DNA from: Solobacterium sp.
GTDB taxonomy: Bacteria; Bacillota_I; Bacilli_A; Erysipelotrichales; Erysipelotrichaceae
Assembly: GCA_017475415.1 (NCBI GenBank)
Contig: JAFVFM010000161.1
Coordinates: forward strand, 1-8,827
Length of the DNA stretch: 8,827 nt
Direction: 5' to 3'
Part shown: positions 1 to 6,127 of the stretch, in pieces
Position numbering within the stretch: position 1 is the stretch's first letter
Layout: each line of letters begins with the position of its first letter
The notes under the pieces: model-generated
Told to the model about the DNA's origin: nothing
Database searches by the model: none
The model's input: the letters and a program-made list of their open reading frames with translations, nothing else
Program-made: the position numbers and the translations under genes

Positions 1-579
1 ATTGGGTAACGTATGTAGATCCAGATGGAGAAACAATCTACTTAGAAAAGACAACACAAAATGTAGGTGAAGATGAACCGGCTGCGCCAAGTGATCCTAC
101 TAAGGATGGATATACATTTGAAGGATGGGATAGAAGTGAAGACGCAGATGGTAATATCACTTATACAGCTAAATGGACACCAATCCCTGTAAAGACATAT
201 TGGGTAACGTATGTAGATCCAGATGGAGAAACAATCTACTTAGAAAAGACAACACAAAATGTAGGTGAAGATGAACCAGTTGCACCAAGTAATCCTACTA
301 AGGATGGATATACATTCGATGGATGGGATAGAAGTGAAGACGCAGATGGTAATATCACTTATACAGCTAAGTGGACACCAATCCCTGTAAAAACATATTG
401 GGTAGTCTATATAGATGAAGATGGTAATACAATCTATATGGAACAAACCACATTTGAAGAAGGTGAAAGTGAACCTAAAGGTCCAACTGTTCCTACTAAA
501 GATGGTTATACATTTGAAGGTTGGGATAGAGTTGTAGATGAGGATGGTAATATTACTTACATCGCTCGTTGGAAAGAAA
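1..579 (+). repeat. Three tandem 198-bp (66-residue) InlB-type coding repeats
   Basis: Copies start at 1, 199 and 397, all opening at an ATTGGGTA-type sequence, so the period is 198 bp (66 codons) and stays in frame. Copies 1 and 2 differ at only 8 positions by my hand count (about 96% identical), whereas copy 3 is clearly diverged at both DNA and protein level (YWVVYIDEDGNTIYMEQTT). More copies probably lie upstream of the window. The unit matches the extracellular InlB B-repeat family, which spaces a binding head from the cell wall. Confidence 0.9.
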
Positions 580-1685
580 ATGTAGTGATTGATCATTCGA
601 TTAAGAAAGATATTAATGGTTTACAACATGCATATCTACATGAATGGAATGAAGCATTTACTTATACAGTTTCTACAATTATTTCAGAGGATGCTTTAGA
701 TTATACTTCTATCATTATTGAAGATGTATTGGAAGAGGAAATTGAATTCGCTAATCCTAGCGGCATTAGCCTCATCCTTGATGGAAGAACAGTAATTCAA
801 GAAGGAATTCATGTAGAAGGTCAAAGAGTGTGGGTTGATATAGCTTCCTATGCGAAAGATTATATTGGCAAACAAGCTTCACTTGTGTTTGATGCGAAAT
901 TCAAAGAAGAAATTGATCTTGAAGAACTCATCAAGAAAGCTCAAGTAAATGAAGTGCCAAGCGTAGAAAATACTGCTACAATTAGCTTCCATACTCTTGA
1001 AGGAAATGTAGAAACCAATACTTCTAATCCTGTATATATCACTCCACCAAATCTTGATAAGAAAATCAATGAAATGCGTGAAGTGGAAATCAAGAATAGA
1101 AGTGAAATCTTCAACTACCATATCATTAGCTTTGTGCCAGAAGATGCTGAGATGTTAGTGATAACAGATGAGCTTGAATCTGTGCTTGAAATTCAAAGCG
1201 GTTCCTTAGTGGTTAAACTAAATGGTAATGTGATTGAACCAATAGTTGAAATTAAAGGAAATGAGATTGTAGTAAGATTGATGGAAGAATTCCTGACGGA
1301 TCATGTTGGTGAACAAATTGATGTAATGTTCAATGCGAAGATTGGTGATACAGCAGATCTTACAAAATACTTAGTAGGTACGATTTATCAAGTGGAAAAT
1401 ATTGCAACCTTACTAAGAGACGATGATCCAGATTCACAATATAAATCACGTATTGTAAGTGTAATATTGGATGAGGAAGAGCCAACACCGACTCCTACTC
1501 CTACTCCAACACCTACACATACTCCTACACAAACACCAACACCAACACCAACTCCAACACCTGTTCAACCTAAACCAATTGTAGATACAAGCGATTCTAC
1601 ACATACAACTGGTTATGGTTATCTATTTACACTCAGCCTTGTCGCTATTGGATTAGCGTTAAGCATGAAGAAGAGATACGAATAA
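1..1685 (+). CDS. Cell-surface adhesin-like protein, C-terminal part (InlB-type repeats, isopeptide D2 domains, membrane anchor); 5' end outside window
   Basis: The frame is open from base 3 to a TAA at 1683-1685, so the ATG at 438 is internal and not a start. Order seen: three repeats of about 66 residues (1 to about 579) with the InlB B-repeat/Listeria-Bacteroides pattern (DGYTFEGW ... ITYTAKW); two beta-rich domains (about 583-1040 and 1041-1470), each opening with a Lys-rich segment (SIKKDING; LDKKINE) and closing on an Asn motif (VENTATISF; VENIATLL), which matches the lysine/asparagine layout of fimbrial D2 domains that form internal isopeptide bonds; a Thr-Pro linker (1482-1562); VDTSD; then a hydrophobic helix and the basic tail KKRYE. 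The end has the shape of a sortase-type wall-sorting signal, but there is no LPXTG; VDTSD may be a variant motif or the protein may simply stay in the membrane. Likely an exported adhesin or stalk. Signal peptide and ligand-binding head are not in view. It is monocistronic here, followed directly by a terminator. Confidence 0.85.
   Translation, partial: WVTYVDPDGETIYLEKTTQNVGEDEPAAPSDPTKDGYTFEGWDRSEDADGNITYTAKWTPIPVKTYWVTYVDPDGETIYLEKTTQNVGEDEPVAPSNPTKDGYTFDGWDRSEDADGNITYTAKWTPIPVKTYWVVYIDEDGNTIYMEQTTFEEGESEPKGPTVPTKDGYTFEGWDRVVDEDGNITYIARWKENVVIDHSIKKDINGLQHAYLHEWNEAFTYTVSTIISEDALDYTSIIIEDVLEEEIEFANPSGISLILDGRTVIQEGIHVEGQRVWVDIASYAKDYIGKQASLVFDAKFKEEIDLEELIKKAQVNEVPSVENTATISFHTLEGNVETNTSNPVYITPPNLDKKINEMREVEIKNRSEIFNYHIISFVPEDAEMLVITDELESVLEIQSGSLVVKLNGNVIEPIVEIKGNEIVVRLMEEFLTDHVGEQIDVMFNAKIGDTADLTKYLVGTIYQVENIATLLRDDDPDSQYKSRIVSVILDEEEPTPTPTPTPTPTHTPTQTPTPTPTPTPVQPKPIVDTSDSTHTTGYGYLFTLSLVAIGLALSMKKRYE
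1482..1562 (+). repeat. Thr-Pro-rich low-complexity linker
   Basis: About 27 codons alternate ACN and CCN (Thr-Pro), broken by single His and Gln codons. Such linkers typically span the peptidoglycan layer in Gram-positive surface proteins. At DNA level it is a 6-bp quasi-tandem repeat (CCAACA/CCTACT), so copy number could vary between strains by slippage without breaking the frame. Confidence 0.8.
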
Positions 1686-1692
1686 GGTGTAA

Positions 1693-1723
1693 AGAAAGGG
1701 TAGTTATGCGCTACCCTTTTTCT
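1693..1723 (+). terminator. Rho-independent terminator of the surface-protein gene
   Basis: AAAGGGTAG (1695-1703) pairs with CTACCCTTT (1711-1719) around a 7-nt loop and runs directly into a T-tract. It starts about 10 bases after the surface-protein stop codon. Confidence 0.85.
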
Positions 1724-1728
1724 GTACG

Positions 1729-1753
1729 AAAAAAAGGCTGATCACAGCCTTTT
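1729..1753 (-). terminator. Rho-independent terminator of the serC-serA operon
   Basis: AAAAGGCTG (1732-1740) pairs with CAGCCTTTT (1745-1753) around ATCA. Read on the minus strand the stem is followed by a run of seven T (complement of 1729-1735). It lies 8 bases beyond the serA stop and is back-to-back with the terminator of the convergent surface-protein gene. Confidence 0.85.
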
Positions 1754-1760
1754 GTCATAT

Positions 1761-2909
1761 CTAGAGAATGATACGTACACGTATTACATTTTCTATTTCT
1801 TCTAATGCTTTAGCGTCAATATCACTATTAGTATCGATGATGGTATAAGCGATATCGCCTTTAGCTTTATTTGCCATATGTTCGATATTGATATGTTCCT
1901 TACCTAATACAGTAGTTAATTGGGCTAGCATATTTGGAACATTTTTATGAATGATGCATATACGATGTGATGTAGTGCGTGCTTCGGAAATATTAGGCAT
2001 ATTTACAGAATTTATAATATTACCATTTTCTAAATATTCTTTTAATTCATTTACAGCCATAACTGCACAATTGTTTTCACTTTCGTATGTCGAGGCTCCT
2101 AAATGAGGTAAACAAATTACATTTTCCATATGGGCTAAACGATAAGAACCAAAATCAGTGATATAACGTGATATTTTCCCACTTTCAATTGCCTCTAATA
2201 AGGCGTCTTCATCCACGAGCTCGCCTCTAGCTAAATTAATTAGCTTAGCTCCATCCTTCATTAAAGAGATTGTTTCTTTATTGATGGTATGCTTTGTGCT
2301 ATCTGTTACCGGAATGTGTAAAGTAATATAATTGCATACAGAAAGTAATTGTTCTAATTTTTCGCAATGGTTAACCCATTTACTTAAATTCCATGCATTA
2401 TGGATGGAAATATATGGATCATATCCGTATACTTCCATACCTAATTTAATTGCTGTATTTGCGACATTAACACCAATTGCGCCTAGTCCAATAACACCTA
2501 ATTTCTTACCTTGTATTTCAGGGCCTACAAATTGATTCTTTTCTTTTTCTACTGTCTTAGAAAAATCTGTGTTCTCTTCTATTGTTTTCACCCAATTTGC
2601 ACCATCTACAATTTTCCTACTTGCTAGATACAAAGCGCAGATGGTTAATTCAGTAACAGCATTGGCATTCGCTCCTGGTGTATTGAATACAACAATGCCT
2701 TCTTCACTACAACGATCAATAGGAATATTATTAACACCTGCTCCAGCACGTGCTATTGCAAGTAAACTTTTTGGAAAAACATAATCATGCAATTTGGCAC
2801 TACGTACTAAGATGGCATCTTCATTTTCTATATTTTCTTCACATATATAGTTTTTAGGAAATAGAGCTAAACCACTTTCATCTATCTTATTCGCTAATTT
2901 GATTTTCAT
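1761..2909 (-). CDS. serA: D-3-phosphoglycerate dehydrogenase (short form with C-terminal ACT domain)
   Basis: Oxidises 3-phosphoglycerate to 3-phosphohydroxypyruvate with NAD, the first step of serine synthesis in the cytosol. The 382-residue protein has an N-terminal substrate-binding half (RAGAGVNNI around 54-62), a Rossmann fold with GLGAIG at 141-146 and an acidic residue at D165 (YGYDPY), catalytic R228 (LARGE) and H269 (PHLGAST), and a C-terminal ACT domain from about 313. Length fits the short PGDH class. The frame extends upstream to a TTG at 2933, but I chose the ATG at 2909: it sits one base after the serC stop (TAAAATG) and is preceded by AAGGAA 11 nt upstream, whereas the TTG would lie inside serC. 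The position where the family usually has the catalytic Glu appears to be Arg257 here (DFGSYRL). Translationally coupled to serC. Confidence 0.9.
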   Translation of the reverse strand: MKIKLANKIDESGLALFPKNYICEENIENEDAILVRSAKLHDYVFPKSLLAIARAGAGVNNIPIDRCSEEGIVVFNTPGANANAVTELTICALYLASRKIVDGANWVKTIEENTDFSKTVEKEKNQFVGPEIQGKKLGVIGLGAIGVNVANTAIKLGMEVYGYDPYISIHNAWNLSKWVNHCEKLEQLLSVCNYITLHIPVTDSTKHTINKETISLMKDGAKLINLARGELVDEDALLEAIESGKISRYITDFGSYRLAHMENVICLPHLGASTYESENNCAVMAVNELKEYLENGNIINSVNMPNISEARTTSHRICIIHKNVPNMLAQLTTVLGKEHINIEHMANKAKGDIAYTIIDTNSDIDAKALEEIENVIRVRIIL

Positions 2910-2910
2910 T

Positions 2911-3993
2911 TTATTTTCGATTCCTTTCCGCAAAGTTCTTCATGAAGTTGGCTAGTTTTTCTACACCTTCTACTTCCATTGCGTTATAAATGGAAGCACG
3001 TAAACCACCAACAGCACGATGTCCTTTAATATTGAGTAAGCCTTCGTTCTTCGCTTCTTCAACGAATTTTTCATTTAATTCTACACTTGGGCAATTGAAG
3101 GTTACATTCATTAAGGAACGTGCTTCTTTTTGGGCATGAGGAATGTAGAAATCACTTGAATCTAAGACGTCATATAAAAGCTTGGCTTTTTCTTCATTCC
3201 TTTTTTCGATTACATCCAAGCCACCTTGTTTTTCTATCCAAGATAATACTTTAAAGAATACATAGATGGAAAAACATGGAGGTGTATTATACATAGAATC
3301 GTTATCTGCATATGTTTTATATTGTAATAATACTGGTACATCATTTTCGGTATCTTGTAGTAAATCCTTACGAATAATGACTATAGTTAATCCTGCAATA
3401 CCTAGATTCTTCTGTGCACCAGCATAGATTAATCCGAATTTAGAAACATCAATTTTACGCGATAAGATATCTGAACTCATATCTGCAATTAGAGGTATTG
3501 AGTTGGTGTTTGGGTAAGACTTCCACTGTGTACCGTAGATGGTATTATTTGAACAAATATGTACATATTCTGCATCACTCGATAAATCCAATTCATCTTG
3601 TGTAGGAATAGAAGAATAATTATTTTCTTTTGCGTCATAAGCGATATGTACTTCGGCGAATTTATTGGCTTCTTGTGCAGCTTTTTTGGAAAAGTTACCG
3701 GTAATAATATAGTCGCATTTTTTCTTATTCGCTAAATTTAATGGTATGCAAGAGAATTGCATTGTTGCCCCACCTTGTAGGAATAAGATTTCATAATTCT
3801 CTGGTATAGAATATAGCTTACGGAATAAAGCTTTTGTATCATCACATAGTTGCATAAAAGCTTTAGAGCGGTGCGTCATTTCCATAATAGACATTCCGGT
3901 TCCTTGATAATCATAGAGTTCATGTTCAATTTCTTGTAGGACATCTATTGCTAAAGTGGATGGTCCTGCGGCAAAGTTATAAGGTCTTTTCAT
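2911..3993 (-). CDS. serC: Phosphoserine aminotransferase
   Basis: PLP enzyme that transfers the amino group of glutamate to 3-phosphohydroxypyruvate, giving O-phosphoserine (second step of serine synthesis). At 360 residues it has full family length. It opens with the family signature NFAAGPSTLA (residues 6-15); substrate-binding His41-Arg42 (THRSK), the phosphate/PLP segment LQGGATMQF (72-80), the Schiff-base Lys195 (AGAQKN) and the C-terminal GHRAVGGLRASIYNA (324-338) are all present, so it should be active. The ATG at 3993 has AAGGAG 9 nt upstream. The stop of the interrupted upstream gene overlaps this ribosome binding site, so serC was the second gene of an operon whose first gene is now split by an IscB element. 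Confidence 0.95.
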   Translation of the reverse strand: MKRPYNFAAGPSTLAIDVLQEIEHELYDYQGTGMSIMEMTHRSKAFMQLCDDTKALFRKLYSIPENYEILFLQGGATMQFSCIPLNLANKKKCDYIITGNFSKKAAQEANKFAEVHIAYDAKENNYSSIPTQDELDLSSDAEYVHICSNNTIYGTQWKSYPNTNSIPLIADMSSDILSRKIDVSKFGLIYAGAQKNLGIAGLTIVIIRKDLLQDTENDVPVLLQYKTYADNDSMYNTPPCFSIYVFFKVLSWIEKQGGLDVIEKRNEEKAKLLYDVLDSSDFYIPHAQKEARSLMNVTFNCPSVELNEKFVEEAKNEGLLNIKGHRAVGGLRASIYNAMEVEGVEKLANFMKNFAERNRK

Positions 3994-4007
3994 ACATTTT
4001 TTCTCCT

Positions 4008-4312
4008 TTACTCTTTTTCTTTATTTCTTTCTATTAATCGTGCTATACCTTCATCGCTATAGGAAAGTAATTTACCATATTGATAAGCTAATTGGTTACG
4101 CTCTTTATTGTAAAGATTGTTTTTCAATAAGTATAGTTTTCTTTGTTTTAACTGTAAGTATTCTTCTAAAGATTTAGAATCTTGATAGAATATAACGTTG
4201 TATTTGTTTTTGTTTAAAGAAAGAGGGAATAGATCGGTTAATAGAGGTTCATCTTCTATATAGAATTGAATATCATATTCTTTAGATGATTTAGTAAAGT
4301 CATAAAATTCTC
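4008..4312 (-). pseudogene. C-terminal part of the small gene split by the IscB element
   Basis: Frame reads (R)EFYDFTKSSKEYDIQFY ... and ends in ERNKEKE with TAA at 4010-4008, inside the serC ribosome-binding region. About 101 codons with no start codon of their own near the left element border. Removing 4313-5864 joins this piece in frame to the 46-codon piece at 5865-6003: together 444 bases, 148 codons including the stop. The sequence is rich in Lys, Glu, Tyr and Leu, with no membrane segment and a predicted soluble fold. I do not recognise a named family; it looks like a small conserved cytosolic protein, possibly linked to serine metabolism only by position. Confidence 0.8.
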
Positions 4313-4322
4313 GGCGGGGAAA

Positions 4323-4342
4323 CCCACAGGCTTGCCTGTGGG
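4323..4342 (+). repeat. Terminal hairpin of the IscB element, side nearest serC
   Basis: CCCACAGGC and GCCTGTGGG form a perfect 9-bp stem with a TT tip. It lies 10 bases inside the element border. The foot bases GGGAA (4317-4321) can pair with the flanking TTCTC (4308-4312) with a single G-T wobble, as in the guide/cleavage-site pairing described for IS608 left ends. It could also slow transcription leaving iscB, but no T-tract follows on the minus strand beyond TTT. Confidence 0.75.
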
Positions 4343-4353
4343 AGGAACCGTCT

Positions 4354-5592
4354 CTAACCTACCTTTCTTATTTCAATAAGCGTATTCTTACGCATCTCCA
4401 ATAATTTGAGATTTTTATATCCTACAGATGCGTTCACTTTAGTACCATCTAAAAGGCGTAAATCCATCCTGCCTGTAGAACGCCTGCCAAAGATAAAGCA
4501 GTTTTGGGCTTTCCACTTAACTTTATCGTAAAGTCTGAATCCCATTACCTCATAAGGTGCTTGGTTACGTTTTCTAATACCACCTTTAAGGAAGGTATTC
4601 TTATGTATCTGACGGTTATGGCATCTTACTTTCTTTTGGTAATATGCCGTTCCGTGTGATACCGCTTTAGAGTTGCCGCTAATACAACGGGCATCTATGT
4701 AATGGTCTTTTGGCAAGCTGTTTTTTATGCGAGTATTCTTTGTAATATATCCATAGGTAAGGCTTACATTTGGATACATCTCCTTTAACTTGTTGTAAAA
4801 ACTCCACCTCATGATTCCCATAAAGGTTGCATCTCTAAAAGGCATTCCTCTATGTATGGTTTTCGGTAGTTTTACCATACCTTTGTGATAACCACTGTGA
4901 CAAGTTTCGCACAGTGTAATTAGATTATTGGGTGCATCACCACCTGTCTTTCTGCTTTCAATATGATGCACATTCAAAATCTTATCTTTCGATTTGCCTT
5001 TACAGCACTGGCATACATGACCGTCTCTAAAAAGTACATACTCTCTGACATTCCAGAAATCTAACTGTTCGCCCTGCTGATACTCCGTACCACTTATTGT
5101 AGGATTTTTAATCTTCTGAATATCAAAAGAGGCTACTTCTACAATAATCTTTTCGATTGGAAGCATCTCATGTGCTTTACGAATTACCGTTAGGTGAGTA
5201 TCTACCTTGTTTTGAACCGAAGGTGCTAACCATCCGTCTTTACGTCTACGATTGTCAAACCTTATCTTACGATATCTTGTTTTACGATTTCTTCTGGCCC
5301 TGCGGTTCTGTCTGCGGGTAGATAAATTGTCTACTATGTCGTTTCGCAGTTCTACATCAGACTCGAATAATACTTTGTCTTTTGTAGTAGCTGATAATCC
5401 GATATGTTTACTCCCTGCGTCTACACCTAAAGTGATTTCCTGCGTATAATTCGTGCTATTATACGCTAACTGTATGGTAAACGGACATCTCTTAATTACC
5501 TTTGCCTTTTTAGTTTTCAATAGAATACGGACTTTAGCATGATTTTCCGTAGGCATTAAAGGTTGTCCGTTTTTACTTATGACGTAAATCAT
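4354..5592 (-). CDS. iscB: IscB RNA-guided nuclease (RuvC split by HNH), Cas9 ancestor family
   Basis: Predicted DNA nuclease directed by an omega-RNA. The 412 residues show the N-terminal PLMP motif (residues 11-14), RuvC-I LGVDAGS with D58, an Arg-rich bridge helix (about 92-117), RuvC-II IIVEVASFD with E152, an HNH domain with zinc-type cysteines C194/C197 and C228/C231 and catalytic-type H209-H210, RuvC-III DHYIDARC with H297 and D300, and a C-terminal target/motif-interacting region. All key catalytic positions are present, so it should be active. I chose the ATG at 5592 over an in-frame ATG at 5619 because AAAGGAG lies 9 nt upstream of it and the protein then starts at the usual position just before PLMP. 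The 5619 ATG lies in a hairpin of the RNA region. TAG stop at 4356-4354, about 40 bases from the element end. It is colinear with serC-serA, so it may share their transcript. TnpB is excluded by the inserted HNH domain. Confidence 0.95.
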   Translation of the reverse strand: MIYVISKNGQPLMPTENHAKVRILLKTKKAKVIKRCPFTIQLAYNSTNYTQEITLGVDAGSKHIGLSATTKDKVLFESDVELRNDIVDNLSTRRQNRRARRNRKTRYRKIRFDNRRRKDGWLAPSVQNKVDTHLTVIRKAHEMLPIEKIIVEVASFDIQKIKNPTISGTEYQQGEQLDFWNVREYVLFRDGHVCQCCKGKSKDKILNVHHIESRKTGGDAPNNLITLCETCHSGYHKGMVKLPKTIHRGMPFRDATFMGIMRWSFYNKLKEMYPNVSLTYGYITKNTRIKNSLPKDHYIDARCISGNSKAVSHGTAYYQKKVRCHNRQIHKNTFLKGGIRKRNQAPYEVMGFRLYDKVKWKAQNCFIFGRRSTGRMDLRLLDGTKVNASVGYKNLKLLEMRKNTLIEIRKVG

Positions 5593-5610
5593 AAAGTTCG
5601 TCTCCTTTCC

Positions 5611-5880
5611 AAATCCCATAAGGATTTAATTACTCGCTCCGAAGAGCGGTTGGTGTACCATCGCCAATGTTAATGAGAGGTTTTATGTAAGCAACACTGT
5701 TCCTATACCTCAGAACTGTTTAATCACTTACCTTAGAGCTACAGACTTGGTACTAAATCCGTAGGTAACTATGTATTCTCTCTTAACGTAGCCTCTATTT
5801 CAAGGCTTAGGCTACTCACTCAGGGTTGTCATGCAACCCCATGGGATTGCCCGTGGGTATTAGTGAGCTAGGAAGGCGTC
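5611..5880 (-). ncRNA. Candidate omega-RNA of IscB, including a predicted 16-nt guide at 5865-5880
   Basis: IscB proteins use an RNA encoded directly upstream of their gene, with the guide at its 5' end taken from DNA outside the element. This 250-base stretch has no credible ORF but is dense in minus-strand stems: the terminal palindrome (5838-5857), GGGTTG/CAACCC (5823-5839), GTAGCCT/AGGCTAC (5788-5815), a long imperfect arm (5728-5768), AACA-GTTC/GAAC-TGTT (5693-5720), CGCTC-UUCG-GAGCG (5635-5648) and AAATCC/GGATTT (5611-5627). The UUCG tetraloop closed by C-G appears only when the minus strand is read. The predicted guide is GACGCCTTCCTAGCTC. Exact 5' and 3' ends are inferred. Confidence 0.75.
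5838..5857 (+). repeat. Terminal hairpin of the IscB element, omega-RNA side
   Basis: CCCATGGG and CCCGTGGG pair around ATTG with one T-G wobble; on the other strand that position becomes a C-A mismatch, so the plus strand is the one that folds well and is probably the active single strand in transposition. It resembles the hairpin at 4323-4342 (CCCA ... TGGG feet). It lies 7 bases inside the element border and also forms the first stem of the omega-RNA region. Confidence 0.7.
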
Positions 5881-6003
5881 TCTTTCTTCTTTTGTGGAAC
5901 ATGGATGGCTTAAGGCAATTTGTTTTAGGCCAGAGGCTACCATCTCCATAAAGCAATCTGCAGCACCTAAATGATAAGAATATCTATCTATTTCTCTTTT
6001 CAT
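5865..6003 (-). pseudogene. N-terminal part of the small gene split by the IscB element
   Basis: Starts at ATG 6003-6001 with a modest AGG 5 nt upstream and encodes 46 residues (MKREIDRYSYHLGAADC ... RDAFLA). In the present sequence translation runs on into the element, adds one His and stops at TAA (5862-5860), giving a 47-residue peptide. With the element removed, codon 47 becomes CGA (Arg) and the frame continues through 4312-4008 to a 147-residue protein, the first gene of the serC-serA operon. Function unknown to me. The clean frame on both sides with no other damage suggests a recent insertion. Confidence 0.8.
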
Positions 6004-6127
6004 ATTACCTACTATATTAACAAAAAATAATAAGAAAAAGAAAGAATGATTGAAGAATAAGATTATTTTTTACATATTGCCTAAGGAGAAGATGCTTTGT
6101 AAACTGAAAGAGAAGGTAGGTGGTTAT

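Larger units (their letters stand above)
4313..5864. mobile_element. IscB-type element (IS200/IS605-like, no transposase), about 1552 bp
   Basis: Contains iscB and its upstream RNA region, bounded by two similar imperfect palindromes (4323-4342 and 5838-5857) of the kind recognised by Y1/HUH transposases. Ends were placed by restoring the host reading frame: left flank ...TTCTC (4308-4312), right flank GAGCTAGG (5865 on); the border may be shifted by one base because both sides offer a G (4313 or 5865). No target-site duplication is present, as expected for this class. There is no tnpA, so movement would need a transposase elsewhere. Base composition looks richer in G+C than serC or the flanking genes in the lines I sampled, in keeping with horizontal arrival. 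Confidence 0.85.

Noticed and set aside
240..596. Minus-strand open frame of 118 codons opposite the surface-protein repeats
   Set aside because: It is the antisense shadow of the 198-bp coding repeats, and its Ile/Phe/Cys-rich repetitive translation has no credible start signal.
2910..2933. Upstream TTG start for serA at 2933
   Set aside because: It would overlap serC and contain the ribosome binding site of the better ATG at 2909.
5593..5619. Upstream ATG start for iscB at 5619
   Set aside because: The ribosome binding site lies between it and the ATG at 5592, and IscB proteins begin shortly before the PLMP motif.
4313..5864. CRISPR-Cas9 or TnpB locus
   Set aside because: There is no repeat-spacer array, cas1/cas2 or Cas9 REC lobe, and the HNH insertion plus PLMP motif identify IscB rather than TnpB.
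6050..6127. N-terminal extension of the HAD phosphatase from TTG 6050 or ATG 6092
   Set aside because: It would add Lys-rich residues before motif I that the family normally lacks; the ATG at 6128 fits better, although the AAGGAG before 6092 leaves some doubt.
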